This document shows positions 8,332-17,800 of a stretch of DNA of 64,000 nucleotides, piece after piece. The DNA comes from JAFGSI01 sp041287425 (GTDB lineage Bacteria; Chloroflexota; Anaerolineae; Anaerolineales; Villigracilaceae). Under the pieces are notes generated by a model. It worked only from the letters and a program-made list of their open reading frames with translations, was not told where the DNA came from and ran no database searches. The position numbers and the translations under genes are program-made. Location: positions 43,286 to 107,285 of the forward strand of contig JBEULG010000033.1 in NCBI GenBank assembly GCA_041287425.1, in the 5' to 3' direction. Numbering within the stretch: position 1 is the first letter of the stretch; each line of letters opens with the position of its first letter.

Positions 8332-8911
8332 GGCGGTTCTCCAAGGCGGCGCGGATGGCGGCAGCGACTTGTCCACCACGCCGATGAGCCTCCTCCTCCA
8401 GCGCGGCTTTGCTGACCATGCCACGCGCCAGCGCCTGCTGGACCGCTTGCCGAATCCATTCATCGGCCAGGCCGGAACGAATCAAATCGGTGAGGGTGCG
8501 CAGCAGGGTGGTAACAGGCAGTCCTTCTCGTCGCGTGACTTCTTCCGCTTCCAGACGGGCGGTGTGAAAAAGCACTCCCGACAGACGGCGCGAGGCCGTG
8601 CGCGGCACGGTGAGGTGAATCCCGGTGGGCAGCAGGTCGGTCAATCCATAGAGTAGCAGGGCGCTTTCATGCGAGAGGACGGCCTTTTCCCCGGCGGCAA
8701 GCCAGGCGACATACAGGTCAGCATGGGGCGTCTCTGGGAACCACGCCAGCCGATAGACTCCGCGGCGAAGGCGCAAGAAACGCCCGCCTTTGACATGGTG
8801 TGAGAGGAGAGACCTCGAGAAGCCCGCCTGCCGCGCCTGGCGGACGGAAAAATAGCCTCCTTGCTGTTCTGCAATCTCGTAGAGTTTGGAGTTGGATATC
8901 GCCTTATTCAT
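8321..8911 (-). CDS. AbiEi-type antitoxin/autorepressor (type IV toxin-antitoxin)
   Basis: The protein has 196 residues. Residues 1-60 form the N-terminal winged helix of AbiEi proteins (KLYEIAEQQGGYFSVRQARQ, then GRFLRLRRGVYRL). The rest is the AbiEi C-terminal domain: AVLSHESALLLYGL, HLTVPRTASRR and GLPVTTLLRTLTDLI. In characterised AbiE systems this protein represses its own promoter and neutralises the nucleotidyltransferase toxin without direct binding. It is upstream of and overlaps the toxin gene. The start at 8911 has no Shine-Dalgarno sequence. An inverted repeat sits directly upstream as probable operator. Confidence 0.88.
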   Translation of the reverse strand: MNKAISNSKLYEIAEQQGGYFSVRQARQAGFSRSLLSHHVKGGRFLRLRRGVYRLAWFPETPHADLYVAWLAAGEKAVLSHESALLLYGLTDLLPTGIHLTVPRTASRRLSGVLFHTARLEAEEVTRREGLPVTTLLRTLTDLIRSGLADEWIRQAVQQALARGMVSKAALEEEAHRRGGQVAAAIRAALENRHAV

Positions 8912-8949
8912 GTGCGCAAATAGTCAAATTTTACTTGACTTTCTGCACA
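8911..8949. promoter_or_regulatory. Probable AbiEi operator (nested inverted repeats)
   Basis: AGTCAA (8922-8927) and TTGACT (8935-8940) are inverted with a 7-bp spacer. Outer arms TGTGC (8911-8915) and GCACA (8945-8949) are roughly concentric with them. The site touches the antitoxin start codon. Known AbiEi proteins bind inverted repeats in their own promoters, which supports autoregulation; the pairing here is inferred. Confidence 0.55.
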
Positions 8950-9017
8950 CATTATTGCCCAAAACAAGGCTTTTGTCAATGCGGCATCCCGAAGACGGCG
9001 CCGCAGCCCCTGGCCAT

Positions 9018-9050
9018 AGACTTCCGAAGTCTCCAAGACTTCGGAAGTCT
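9018..9050. repeat. Perfect palindromic repeat element (15-bp arms)
   Basis: AGACTTCCGAAGTCT (9018-9032) and its exact reverse complement (9036-9050) are separated by CCA. There is no T-run on the minus strand to make it an obvious terminator. It sits at the breakpoint of the ATPase stump. Confidence 0.75.
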
Positions 9051-9164
9051 GGAATCCCATGCGCTCCTTGCGCCCGACGAACAGGCGCAAATCCGTGATT
9101 TTCGGCCCGGCGACAAACGGGCAGGGGAGAAGGTCAGCAGCGGAGGACATCAGGGGACTCCTTC

Positions 9165-11990
9165 TCAAGACTTCGCAACGCTCTCAGCAAGCACGTCGCG
9201 GATTTCTGCCGGGCGGCTGACGACAGCCCAGCACCAGTGACCAAAACCGCCATGAGCATTGACGGCCTGTATCCACTCGTCCAGAAAGCGGTGTTTGACC
9301 CTGTCCTGTTCGCTCTCTGCGCCTTTGGTTTCCAGGATGAGCATGTCGCCGTTCGTCAAGCGCACGAGGAAGTCGGGACGATACTTGCGCACGATGCCCT
9401 GGTAGAGATACGGGATTTCAAAGCCGATGTGGTCGTTCTTGACCCAAGCGGCCACCGCCTCGCTGTTGTCGAGCGCAAACGCATCGGAGGCCTCCCAGGT
9501 GCTGTCGTACACGCAAACGTTGATGTGCGATTTGGCCGTGCGGGCGCAGGGTTTGCCGGTGTACCAGGGGGTCATCTCGGCGGTGGAACGGATGGGATGG
9601 TCGCGGTCGAAGACCGGCTCCAGCCGTTCGCTGTTTTCCTGCCGCACGGCGTCCAGGACGTGCTGGATGACGCGGCTCATGTTCAGGGTGATGATGAGCC
9701 GGCGGCGCAACTCGTCCTGGTAAAAGAGCGGTGGGAAGATGCGGATGCGGTCGGAGCGGATGAATTGTTCCACCAGGCGAATCAACTGCGCCAGCAGCAC
9801 TTCGCGGCTGCCTTTCCAGGCGTGTTTCATCTGGTCGAAGACATCGCGCGCCGTCTCGAAGATGATGCGCTGGGTACGGAATTCCGCCGCCAGGCGCTCC
9901 AGTTCGATGCGGTCAATTTTGGTCACGTCCGGCTTGCCTTCCAGGATGGGGGCAAGTTCGACCACTTGGGCTGTGTGCGCCGCATCCAGTTCCAGCGGCG
10001 GCAGGCTTGACCAGTCCACCTGCAGCATCGGCTGGAAGACGTATTCGATGCGCACCACGTTCGGCCAGCGGATTTCGTAAGCGGCTTTGGCCGGGTCCAC
10101 TTGCACCAGGGTCTTGGGCGCCGGCGGCGGGGGCGGACCGCTTTCGGTGCTTTCGTGCGGCAGAAAGGTGAACGGCACGCCGAAGATGTTGACGTATTCC
10201 GGCTCGAACAGGCCGGTCTCCGGGTTCACCTCGTAGGACGTGCGCCGCAGGCCGCGCCCCACCACCTGTTCACAGAGCAGTTGGCTGGTGAAGGCGCGCA
10301 AGCCCATGATGTGGGTGACGGTTTTGGTGTCCCAGCCTTCGGAGAGCATCCCCACCGAGATGACGTTTTGAATCTTCTCTCCCGGTTCGCCGACCTTGCC
10401 GACGGTATCCACCATCTGGCGCAGGCGCTCGGCCTGTTCGGTCTTGGTCAGTTTGCGCTCGAGGGTGACTTCTTCGGCGTTGGTTTCTTCCTCTTCGCCG
10501 CTATCCGAGGGAGTCACCGGCTCCTCCCTGGCCTCGGCTTCTGCCAGCACCTTCGAGTCGATGTGCAGGATGCGCTCCGGGGCGCAGAGTTCGTCAATGT
10601 GGATGCGGCGGGTGTCGAAGGCGTGTTTGATGCGCGCCGCCGTCTCGACGCGGTTGGCGACGGTGATCATCACCGGCGGGGTGGGCAGACCGGCAGCCTG
10701 CCAGGCTTGGAGCGTTTCGCGCCAATCGTAGCCGAGCAGGTAGTAGGCGTTCAGCACCAGGTCGGGCAGCGGCTCGTGCGGTTCGGCGCGGCGGTTGAGG
10801 TCGTCTTTGACTTCCGGGTCGTTGTAGATGTGGTAGAGGCGGGAGCGGTAGGTTTTGGCGTCCGGCACGGCGTCGTCGCGGATGACGACGCGCGGGGTCT
10901 TGACCAGGCCCGATTCGATGGCGTCGTTCAGCCCGAAGTCGCTCACAATCCAGCCGAAGAGGGTTTCCTCGCCGCTGCGTCCGCCGGAGGGGGCGAAGGG
11001 CGTGGCCGAAAAATCGTAGCAGCGCAAAATGCCGCGGGCGCGATGGATGCGGTCGAGGCCGCCAATCCAGACGGTGGCCTCTTCGGCGCTGTCTTTCAGG
11101 TCGCGCTGACGCAGGTATTTGTCGCGCGCTTCGGGGTTGACGCGCCAGGCGTGATGGGCTTCGTCGTTGATGACCAGCAGGTTGCGGGCGCCCGCCATCT
11201 CGCCCAGCACCTCGCGCACGTAGGCCTCGTCGCTTTTGGGGCCGCGCTTATCCACGCTGCGCCGCTTCTTGAGTTGCTCTGCGCTTTCCCAGGCCAGGGC
11301 GTGCCAGTTGCGCACCAGCACGCGGCCCTGACGCAGTTTGTCGAGCAGCGGGGCGGGGACGATGTCGAAGGCTTCGTAGTAGTTGCCCGGCGCGGTCGGG
11401 TAAAGCACTTCGAGCCGCTTTTTGACCGTCAGCCCAGGGGCGATGACCAGGACGTTTTTCGAGAAGCGGGCGTCCTGCGGGTAGGTGACCTTGTTCAAGA
11501 CCTGCCAGGCGATGACCATGGCCATGACGATGGTCTTGCCGGAGCCGGTGGCCATTTTGCAGCACTGCCGCACGAAGTCGCCGCCATCGCCGGGGATTTC
11601 GATGCCGGCCCGTTCCGCCGGAGCGGCTTCGGTGAGCCAGATGAGCGTCTCGACGGCCTCCAATTGGCAAAAGAAGAAACGCCGCTGGTCGAAGGTCTCG
11701 GCGTCCTGCCAGTGTTCGAGCAGCCGTTTGGTGATGCCGGTGACGCCCGGATAGCCGGCCTGGCGCCAGGCCTTGACGCGCGGGCGAATGGCGTTGACCA
11801 GCGGGATTTCGACGAACAGGCCGGGGTCATCGAAGGCGCGCGAGCCGGGGGTGGCCACAACGTATCCGGCCGGGCGGCGGCCCTCGGCCAGGTCGAAGAG
11901 TTTGGTGGCCGGGTCGTAGCGCCAGTGGTAGCGCGGCTCCTCGTAGGGCGAGTTGATGATGAGACGGTCTATGGTTGCGCGGGACATCAT
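9165..11990 (-). CDS. Type III-like restriction subunit: DEAD/DEAH helicase with PD-(D/E)XK nuclease
   Basis: The protein has 941 residues. Superfamily 2 helicase motifs are clear: Walker A in CKMATGSGKT (about residue 148), DEAH in VINDEAHHAW (about 275), motif III-like FSATPFAP, and motif VI in QVVGRGLRR. The C-terminus carries a nuclease core, YRPDFLVRLTNGDMLILETKG (about 870-895), which fits PD-(D/E)XK. It resembles the BPTD_3080-type restriction endonucleases and type III Res subunits. It should translocate or signal along DNA and cut unmodified sites, with specificity supplied by the upstream methyltransferase. The start ATG overlaps the methyltransferase stop (ATGA), so the two are translationally coupled. 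Confidence 0.93.
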   Translation of the reverse strand: MMSRATIDRLIINSPYEEPRYHWRYDPATKLFDLAEGRRPAGYVVATPGSRAFDDPGLFVEIPLVNAIRPRVKAWRQAGYPGVTGITKRLLEHWQDAETFDQRRFFFCQLEAVETLIWLTEAAPAERAGIEIPGDGGDFVRQCCKMATGSGKTIVMAMVIAWQVLNKVTYPQDARFSKNVLVIAPGLTVKKRLEVLYPTAPGNYYEAFDIVPAPLLDKLRQGRVLVRNWHALAWESAEQLKKRRSVDKRGPKSDEAYVREVLGEMAGARNLLVINDEAHHAWRVNPEARDKYLRQRDLKDSAEEATVWIGGLDRIHRARGILRCYDFSATPFAPSGGRSGEETLFGWIVSDFGLNDAIESGLVKTPRVVIRDDAVPDAKTYRSRLYHIYNDPEVKDDLNRRAEPHEPLPDLVLNAYYLLGYDWRETLQAWQAAGLPTPPVMITVANRVETAARIKHAFDTRRIHIDELCAPERILHIDSKVLAEAEAREEPVTPSDSGEEEETNAEEVTLERKLTKTEQAERLRQMVDTVGKVGEPGEKIQNVISVGMLSEGWDTKTVTHIMGLRAFTSQLLCEQVVGRGLRRTSYEVNPETGLFEPEYVNIFGVPFTFLPHESTESGPPPPPAPKTLVQVDPAKAAYEIRWPNVVRIEYVFQPMLQVDWSSLPPLELDAAHTAQVVELAPILEGKPDVTKIDRIELERLAAEFRTQRIIFETARDVFDQMKHAWKGSREVLLAQLIRLVEQFIRSDRIRIFPPLFYQDELRRRLIITLNMSRVIQHVLDAVRQENSERLEPVFDRDHPIRSTAEMTPWYTGKPCARTAKSHINVCVYDSTWEASDAFALDNSEAVAAWVKNDHIGFEIPYLYQGIVRKYRPDFLVRLTNGDMLILETKGAESEQDRVKHRFLDEWIQAVNAHGGFGHWCWAVVSRPAEIRDVLAESVAKS

Positions 11991-14806
11991 TCAATCTCCA
12001 GCACCTTCATGCTCTCGATGCCGCGGTCGTCCACAATCTTGACGGCGATGCGGCGATGTTCGCCCGGCTCGAAGGGCAGGGAAACGCTGCCCCAGTAGGC
12101 GGAGATGCGCTCCGGGTCAATTTCCGCCTTCAGGTTGCGGGCGAGTTTGGCCCAGCCTTCGTCCTCGCCGGCCAGGGGGAAGAAGACCTGGCGCGGGTAG
12201 AGGGCGCGGCCGTCGTAGTCGGTATCCAGCATCCACAGGGCGATTTTGTCCCGGCCGCCGGATTCGATCTCGCCGGTTTTGGTGTTGTAGTAGTCGAACC
12301 CTTTCACTTCGACCACATACTTGCCATCCTGAAGCAGACGCACTTCCACATCCGGCTGACCGATGAGCCAGAAACTCTCGTTGGTAGCGCGCTTTTTCTT
12401 CAGGTCATCCACCAGCAGGTCGGCGTTCATCTGGACTTTGAGGAACTGCATGCCGGCCAGTTCTGGTTTCATCTCGTCAATGTCTTTAGCGGCTTCGGGG
12501 TCGAACTGGAAGGCGGCGAAAAGGAGCAACTGCGGGCGCGGGACAAGGTGACGGGCCTCCTCCCAGGCGCGCTCGACCTGGCGCGGTTCGAGCGGGGCGT
12601 GTTCGGGACCGAAGGAGACGGCGACGCGCAGCGGTTCATAGGCCGGCGCGCCCTCGCGAATTGAATCGGCGCCCTCGACGGAGGGGCGCGTCTCGCCCAC
12701 GGCGTGCAGGGAACGGCAGCCGGGCAGGGGTTCCAGGCGGCTGAAGCGCAGGTATTGCCCGGCCTTGCCGCGCACGCCGGTCTTGAGCAGTTCATCGCGC
12801 CATTCGGCCTGGCGCAGCGTCTCGCCGGAGCGGGTGACCGAGAGATCGGATGGTTGAGGCTGTCGTTCCAGAATCGCTTCGGGGGCGACGACCACCGGCG
12901 CCGGGACGGCCTCCACCGTGAACGGCCCGCTGACGCGCACCCGCTTGCGGTCCACGTAGGGCTGGTCGTAGAGCGTCTCCTGCTCGGCGTGGCGGGCGAT
13001 GGCCTCGTCCATGGCCTTTTGCATGGCGCGGCGGGCGGCGTGGAAGGCCTCGAACGGCTTGCGGGCGGCTTCCGGCCAATCGGCGGGGAACTCGAACGGC
13101 ACTTCCCATTCCACGAGTGCGTTGACCTTCACCACCTGGCCGGATGGCATCGTGAAAGTGTTGTTATCGGGCGCCGTAAAATCCACAAACTCCCCGGCGC
13201 GGCCGCCTTGAGTAACCTTGAACTTCGTCTTGTGCCCTTTGAGCGCGGCGTTCAACGCGGCCAGGGTCTGCTCGATTGCCGGGTGCATACGGGCATAGAT
13301 GCCGTCAATTTCGGGATTGTTGGCGATGGATTTGAGCGTGACGTGCGGCACGGTCTTGTACTGGAAGCCGCTGCCCACGCCCTCTTCGGGATGGGCGAGT
13401 TCGTAGTAGTCGAAGACGGCGGTCATCAGGCGCTGACGGGCGATGGCCAGCGCCACGCGCGAGGTATCGCAGGTGATCCAGCGCCGGCCCCACTGCTCGG
13501 CCACGTAGGCGGTGGTGCCGCTGCCGCAGGTGGGGTCGAACACCAGATCGCCGGGGTCGGTGGTCATCAGGAGGCAGCGTTCGATGACCTTGGTGCCGGT
13601 TTGCACCACATAAACCTTATCACTGCCAAAGCCTGCAAATTGAGTATCATTCCAACGATTGATGAGCCGTCCTCTCACGCGTTCGTCCCTGTATTTTTTC
13701 CAACGAATTTGCCTATCGCTAACCTTGACTACTCTATCTGCAACGACCAACTTCTCGAAATTCGCCGGGTCGAACGACCAGTGCCGACCTGTGGAAGGAT
13801 AGAAGGGCTGCCCTCTGAAATAAACCGTGCCACTTCTCGTCTCGCTTGGGTCCTGAGAAGTCATGGATGCCAATTCGTAGTATCCATGTTCATCCGAGCC
13901 AGCGGGCGAGAAGTACTCATCTTGATCACCGTAGAGCTGATGGAATTTCAGCGCTGAGTAGTTCTTGGCATACCAGACGATATAGTCCGTGGTTCTCGGC
14001 AATGCTTTCGTTGAGCTGCCTGTAGAGGTGGCGTACGAAATTAGATTCACAAAATTCCCCGCCCCGAACACTTCATCCATCAACTCGCGCACGTGGTGCA
14101 CGTTCTCATCGCTGATCTGCACGAAAATGCTGCCGCTCTCGGTCAGCAGTTCGCGCGCCAGCAGCAGCCGGTCGCGCAGGTAGGTCAGGTAGGAGTGGAT
14201 GCCCAGTTCCCAGGTATCGCGGAAGGCTTTGATTTGCTCCGGCTCGGCGGTCAGGTCTTCGTCCTTGCCGTCTTTCACGTCGCGGCGGTTGACAAAGGGC
14301 TGGAAGTTGGAGCCGTACTTGATGCCGTAGGGCGGGTCGATGTAAATCATCTGTACCTTGCCCGCCATGCCTTCCTTTTCCAAGAGGGAGTTCATCACCA
14401 GGAGCGAGTCGCCGGCGATGAGGCGGTTGGTCCAGCCGTGCTTGTGCTGGTAGAACTCGACCGCCTGGCGCAGGGGTTCGGTGCGCTCCTGCTCGAAGAG
14501 TCCCAGTTGCACCGGTCCGCTCTGGCCGTTTTGCTTGCGCACGGCCTCGATGATGGTGCGCGGGTCAATCCGCTCGTGGACGTGGAGGGAGACGGTGGGC
14601 ACCTCGAACGCGGTGTGCTCGGCCTTGCCGGCCCAGACCAGTTGCGGGTCGAGGTGCGGGTCGTAGGCATAGGTCTTCTTCTGCTGGCCGGCGTCGGGGT
14701 CGGTTTCGGGGGTCACCAGGCCGACCGGCGGGTTGTTGACGCGTTCCTTATCGCGGTGTTCGTAGGATTCAATCGAGCGTTTGGGAGGGGTGGTTTTTCG
14801 GCTCAT
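11987..14806 (-). CDS. Type III-like adenine DNA methyltransferase (modification subunit)
   Basis: The protein has 939 residues, longer than classic Mod subunits. MIYIDPPYGIKYGSNF (about residue 157) is catalytic motif IV (DPPY). VFDPTCGSGTTAYVAEQWG (about 425) is the AdoMet-binding motif. The order motif IV before motif I marks a beta-class amino-methyltransferase, as in type III systems, so N6-adenine methylation is likely. The region between and after should contain target recognition. The last 300 residues are of unassigned fold and include a PD...EVKG stretch. I chose ATG 14806 over the longer frame because MSRKTTPPKRS begins a plausible N-terminus with a purine-rich AGGTCAGGT in front. 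A TATAAT lies at 14853-14858 on the coding strand. Confidence 0.92.
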   Translation of the reverse strand: MSRKTTPPKRSIESYEHRDKERVNNPPVGLVTPETDPDAGQQKKTYAYDPHLDPQLVWAGKAEHTAFEVPTVSLHVHERIDPRTIIEAVRKQNGQSGPVQLGLFEQERTEPLRQAVEFYQHKHGWTNRLIAGDSLLVMNSLLEKEGMAGKVQMIYIDPPYGIKYGSNFQPFVNRRDVKDGKDEDLTAEPEQIKAFRDTWELGIHSYLTYLRDRLLLARELLTESGSIFVQISDENVHHVRELMDEVFGAGNFVNLISYATSTGSSTKALPRTTDYIVWYAKNYSALKFHQLYGDQDEYFSPAGSDEHGYYELASMTSQDPSETRSGTVYFRGQPFYPSTGRHWSFDPANFEKLVVADRVVKVSDRQIRWKKYRDERVRGRLINRWNDTQFAGFGSDKVYVVQTGTKVIERCLLMTTDPGDLVFDPTCGSGTTAYVAEQWGRRWITCDTSRVALAIARQRLMTAVFDYYELAHPEEGVGSGFQYKTVPHVTLKSIANNPEIDGIYARMHPAIEQTLAALNAALKGHKTKFKVTQGGRAGEFVDFTAPDNNTFTMPSGQVVKVNALVEWEVPFEFPADWPEAARKPFEAFHAARRAMQKAMDEAIARHAEQETLYDQPYVDRKRVRVSGPFTVEAVPAPVVVAPEAILERQPQPSDLSVTRSGETLRQAEWRDELLKTGVRGKAGQYLRFSRLEPLPGCRSLHAVGETRPSVEGADSIREGAPAYEPLRVAVSFGPEHAPLEPRQVERAWEEARHLVPRPQLLLFAAFQFDPEAAKDIDEMKPELAGMQFLKVQMNADLLVDDLKKKRATNESFWLIGQPDVEVRLLQDGKYVVEVKGFDYYNTKTGEIESGGRDKIALWMLDTDYDGRALYPRQVFFPLAGEDEGWAKLARNLKAEIDPERISAYWGSVSLPFEPGEHRRIAVKIVDDRGIESMKVLEIE

Positions 14807-14852
14807 ACCTGACCTGCCTGTTGGGGAACAAAGATGCGCGGGCTTTGAGAGA

Positions 14853-14858
14853 ATTATA
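14853..14858 (-). promoter_or_regulatory. -10 box of the restriction-modification operon
   Basis: TATAAT on the minus strand, about 47 nt before the methyltransferase start, is a perfect -10. A TTGAGC candidate -35 lies 20 bp upstream, which is too far for a standard promoter, so the -35 assignment is uncertain. Confidence 0.45.
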
Positions 14859-14880
14859 GCATGTGCAGCGGCGTCATCGC

Positions 14881-17800
14881 TCAAAGCAGGCTCTTGAACT
14901 CCGCCCGCACCTCCGTCCCCGCGCCGGGGGCGGTGCGGACCGCGAAGCGGCCGCCGCGGGCCTCGACGCGCTCGCGCATCTGCCGCAGGCCGAGGTGACC
15001 GGCGCGCGCCAGGCGCGGCAGGTCGGCCGGGTCGAAGCCGAGGCCGTCATCGCGCACGCTGAGCGAGATGCCGCCGCTCAGGTCAATCGTCACCCAGACG
15101 GCGCGCGCCCGGGCGTGTTTGGCGGCGTTGTGCAGCGCCTCCTGCACGATGCGGAAGAGCGTCGGTTCGAGGGCGGCGGGCAGGCGGCCGCGTTCTCCCG
15201 TCACTTCCAGCGAGACGGCCAGGCCGTTCTGCTCGCCGAATTCGGCCAGGAATTGCTCCAGCGCGCCCCAGAAGCCGAGTTCCTCCAGCGCCACCGGCCG
15301 CAGGGCGAAGAGGACGCGCCGCACCTCGCGGATTTTCTCGCCCAGCAGATGATGCAGGCCGTCCAGTTCGGCCTTTGCCTGCTGCGGGTCGCGGTCAATC
15401 AACGCCTGCCAGGTGCGTACCTGCAGGCGCAGGGCGGCCAGGTCTTGCGCCAGGCCATCGTGGATTTCGCCGGCGATGCGGCGGCGTTCCTCGGCGATGG
15501 CCTGCTCTTCGGAGCGGCGGGCCTTCTCGGCGGTGATGTCCTCGACAGCCAGGATGACGCGCCGCAGGTCGCCGGGCGGGGCCGAGGCGGCGCTCAGGCG
15601 CAGCGGGAACTGGCTGCCGTCGGCGCGGCGGCCAACGCTCTCAAAGGCGACCGTCTCGCCGGCGGCCAGAGCGAGGCGGCAGCGCGTCAGCGCCTCGGCG
15701 GGCAGGCAGGAGGTCAGCGCCGTACCTTTCGGGGCTGTCCCCTCTGTCTCGACGGGCTGGAAAGCCCGTCCTGCGGTCTCGACGGGCTGGAAAGCCCGTC
15801 CTACGGTCTCGACAGGCTGGAAAGCCTGTCCTACGCCGAACCATTGCGCCCAGCGCGGGTTGAGGTGGCGGGCGATGGGCGGTTCGCGGCTGAAATCGGC
15901 CTCGCAGACGCCCAGCGGGGCGTTCTCGAACAGGGCGCGGAAGCGCGCTTCGCTCTCGCGCAGGGCGGCGAGGGAACGCATCCGTCCGCCGAGGTACACC
16001 GCCGCCAGGCCAAAGACCGCCAGACCGGCCAACAGGCGGAACCACCAGGTCTGCCAGAAGGCCGGCTCGATGACCACCGTCACCGCCAGGCCCTGCTCGT
16101 TCCAGACGCCGTCGCTGTTGGCGGCCTTGAGGTGGAAGACGTAGCGGCCGGGCGGCAGGTTGGTGTAACTGGCATAGCGGCGCGTGCCGCAGTCAATCCA
16201 GCCGGGGTCGAACCCCTCCAGGCGATAGGCGTAGCGGTTGCGCGCCGGGTCGGTGAAATCGAGGGCGGCGAATTCGAAGGCGAAGAAGTTTTCCTCGTGA
16301 GTCAGGCGGATTTCCATGCCGTCGCGCAGACCGCCCTCGAAGAGGCGCGGCCGGTCGAAGACGCGGAAGGCGGTCAGCACGACCGGCGGCGGGACGGGGT
16401 TGGCCGCGATGCGCTGCGGGTAGAAGGCGTTGAAACCGTTCACGCCGCCGAAGAACATCTCGCCGTCGGCGGCGCGCCAGGCGGCGCCGATGATGAAGGC
16501 GTTGCTTTGCAGGCCGTCGGCGGGGGTATAGGCGCGCACCGCGCCGCTTTCGGGGTCGAAGGCGGCCAGCCCGCCGCCCATGGTCGCCAGCCAGAGTTCG
16601 CCGCGCTCATCGCCCAGGATGGCGACGATGGAGTCATCCGGCAGGCCGTTCTCGACTGTGAAGACGGTGAAGGCGGGGGGGCAGGCCGCGGCCTGGCCGC
16701 AGCGCCAGTCGAGACGGTTCAGCCCGGCGTGCGTGCCGACCCACAACCGGCCGGCGGCGTCCTCGTGGAGCGACCAGACGAAATCGTGGCTGAGGGACTG
16801 CGGGTCGGCCGGGTCGGCGCGGTATGAGGTGAAGGTTTCGCTCTGGGGGTCGAAGCGGACGAGGCCGTTGTAGGTGCCGAGCCAGAGGGCGCCGCTGCGG
16901 TCTGCGAGCAGGGCGCGCACGCCGTAGGTGTTGGGGAAGCCGTCCGCCTCGCCGCGGAAGGCGTACCGGGTGAGGCTGCCGCTCGACGGGTCGAGGCGCA
17001 AGAGCGCGCCGGGGTCTTCGGTGCCAATCCAGAGGGCGCCGTCGGCGGTTTCGAGGATGGCTTTCACTGCGCCGCCGCCTTCCCAGGTGAAGTGGTCGAA
17101 GCGGTCGGCGCGGCGGTCGAGGCGGTCGAGGCCGGCCTGGGTGCCGATCCACAGGTTGCGGCGCGAGTCCGCGTAGAGGGCGGTGACGTGGTCATGGCTC
17201 AGGCTGGTCGGGTCGGCGGGGTCGTGGCGGAAGTGGGTCACCTGGCCGGTGCGGCGGTCGAGGCGGTCGAGGCCGCCATCGTGCAGGCCGACCCAGATGA
17301 AACCCTCATCGTCTTTCAGCACCGCGCCGACGGCCGCCGCGGCCAGCGAATTGGGGTCGCCGGGGCGGGGGGCGTAGTGGTCGAAGCGCAGGCGGGCGCG
17401 GGCGTACTGGCTGACGCCGCCGCCGGTGGCAATCCACAGGTTGCCGCTGCGGTCGAGGGCCAGGGCGTTGACGGCGTCGTTGCCGAGGCTGAAGGGGTCG
17501 AGCGGGTCGCGGCGGTAGGTTTCGAGGCGGAGGTAGGCGGGGTCGAGGCGGTGCAGGCCGGCGGCGCTGCCCAGCCAGAGCGATGCGCCGTCCCAGAGCA
17601 GGGCGGTCACCTGCTGGCCGCGCAGGGGTTCGTAGAACTCGCGGTAGGCGCGGCGGGCGCGGTCGAAGCGCGCCAGGCCGCCGCTTTCGGGGCGGTGATA
17701 GTCGCCGCCGCCGACCCACAGGCTGCCATCCGGGGCGAGCGCCAGGGCGGCGACGCGGCTCAGGGCCGGCGCGCCCGGCGGCGGGTCCGGGTACGAGGCG

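Larger units (their letters stand above)
8908..9150 (-). pseudogene. 5' stump of a STAND/AAA-type ATPase gene
   Basis: A start at 9150 has AAGGAG 7 nt upstream. The first residues include CPFVAGPKITDLRLFVGRKE, the PF..G.....RLFVGR signature that opens many STAND-type or AAA ATPases. Right after this, at about residue 34, the frame runs into a perfect palindrome (9018-9050) and the remainder resembles nothing. No Walker A or later domain follows. I read it as the truncated beginning of a large ATPase gene, the rest lost at the repeat. It lies 15 bp downstream of the restriction-helicase gene, so it was probably the third gene of that defence operon. Confidence 0.6.

Noticed and set aside
10101..12098. 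Plus-strand open frame of about 665 codons
   Set aside because: It is antisense to the restriction helicase with its clear motifs and has no ribosome site or family resemblance.
15747..15835. Possible CRISPR array
   Set aside because: The repeats are contiguous with no unique spacers, are only three in number, and lie in frame inside a coding gene without cas genes.
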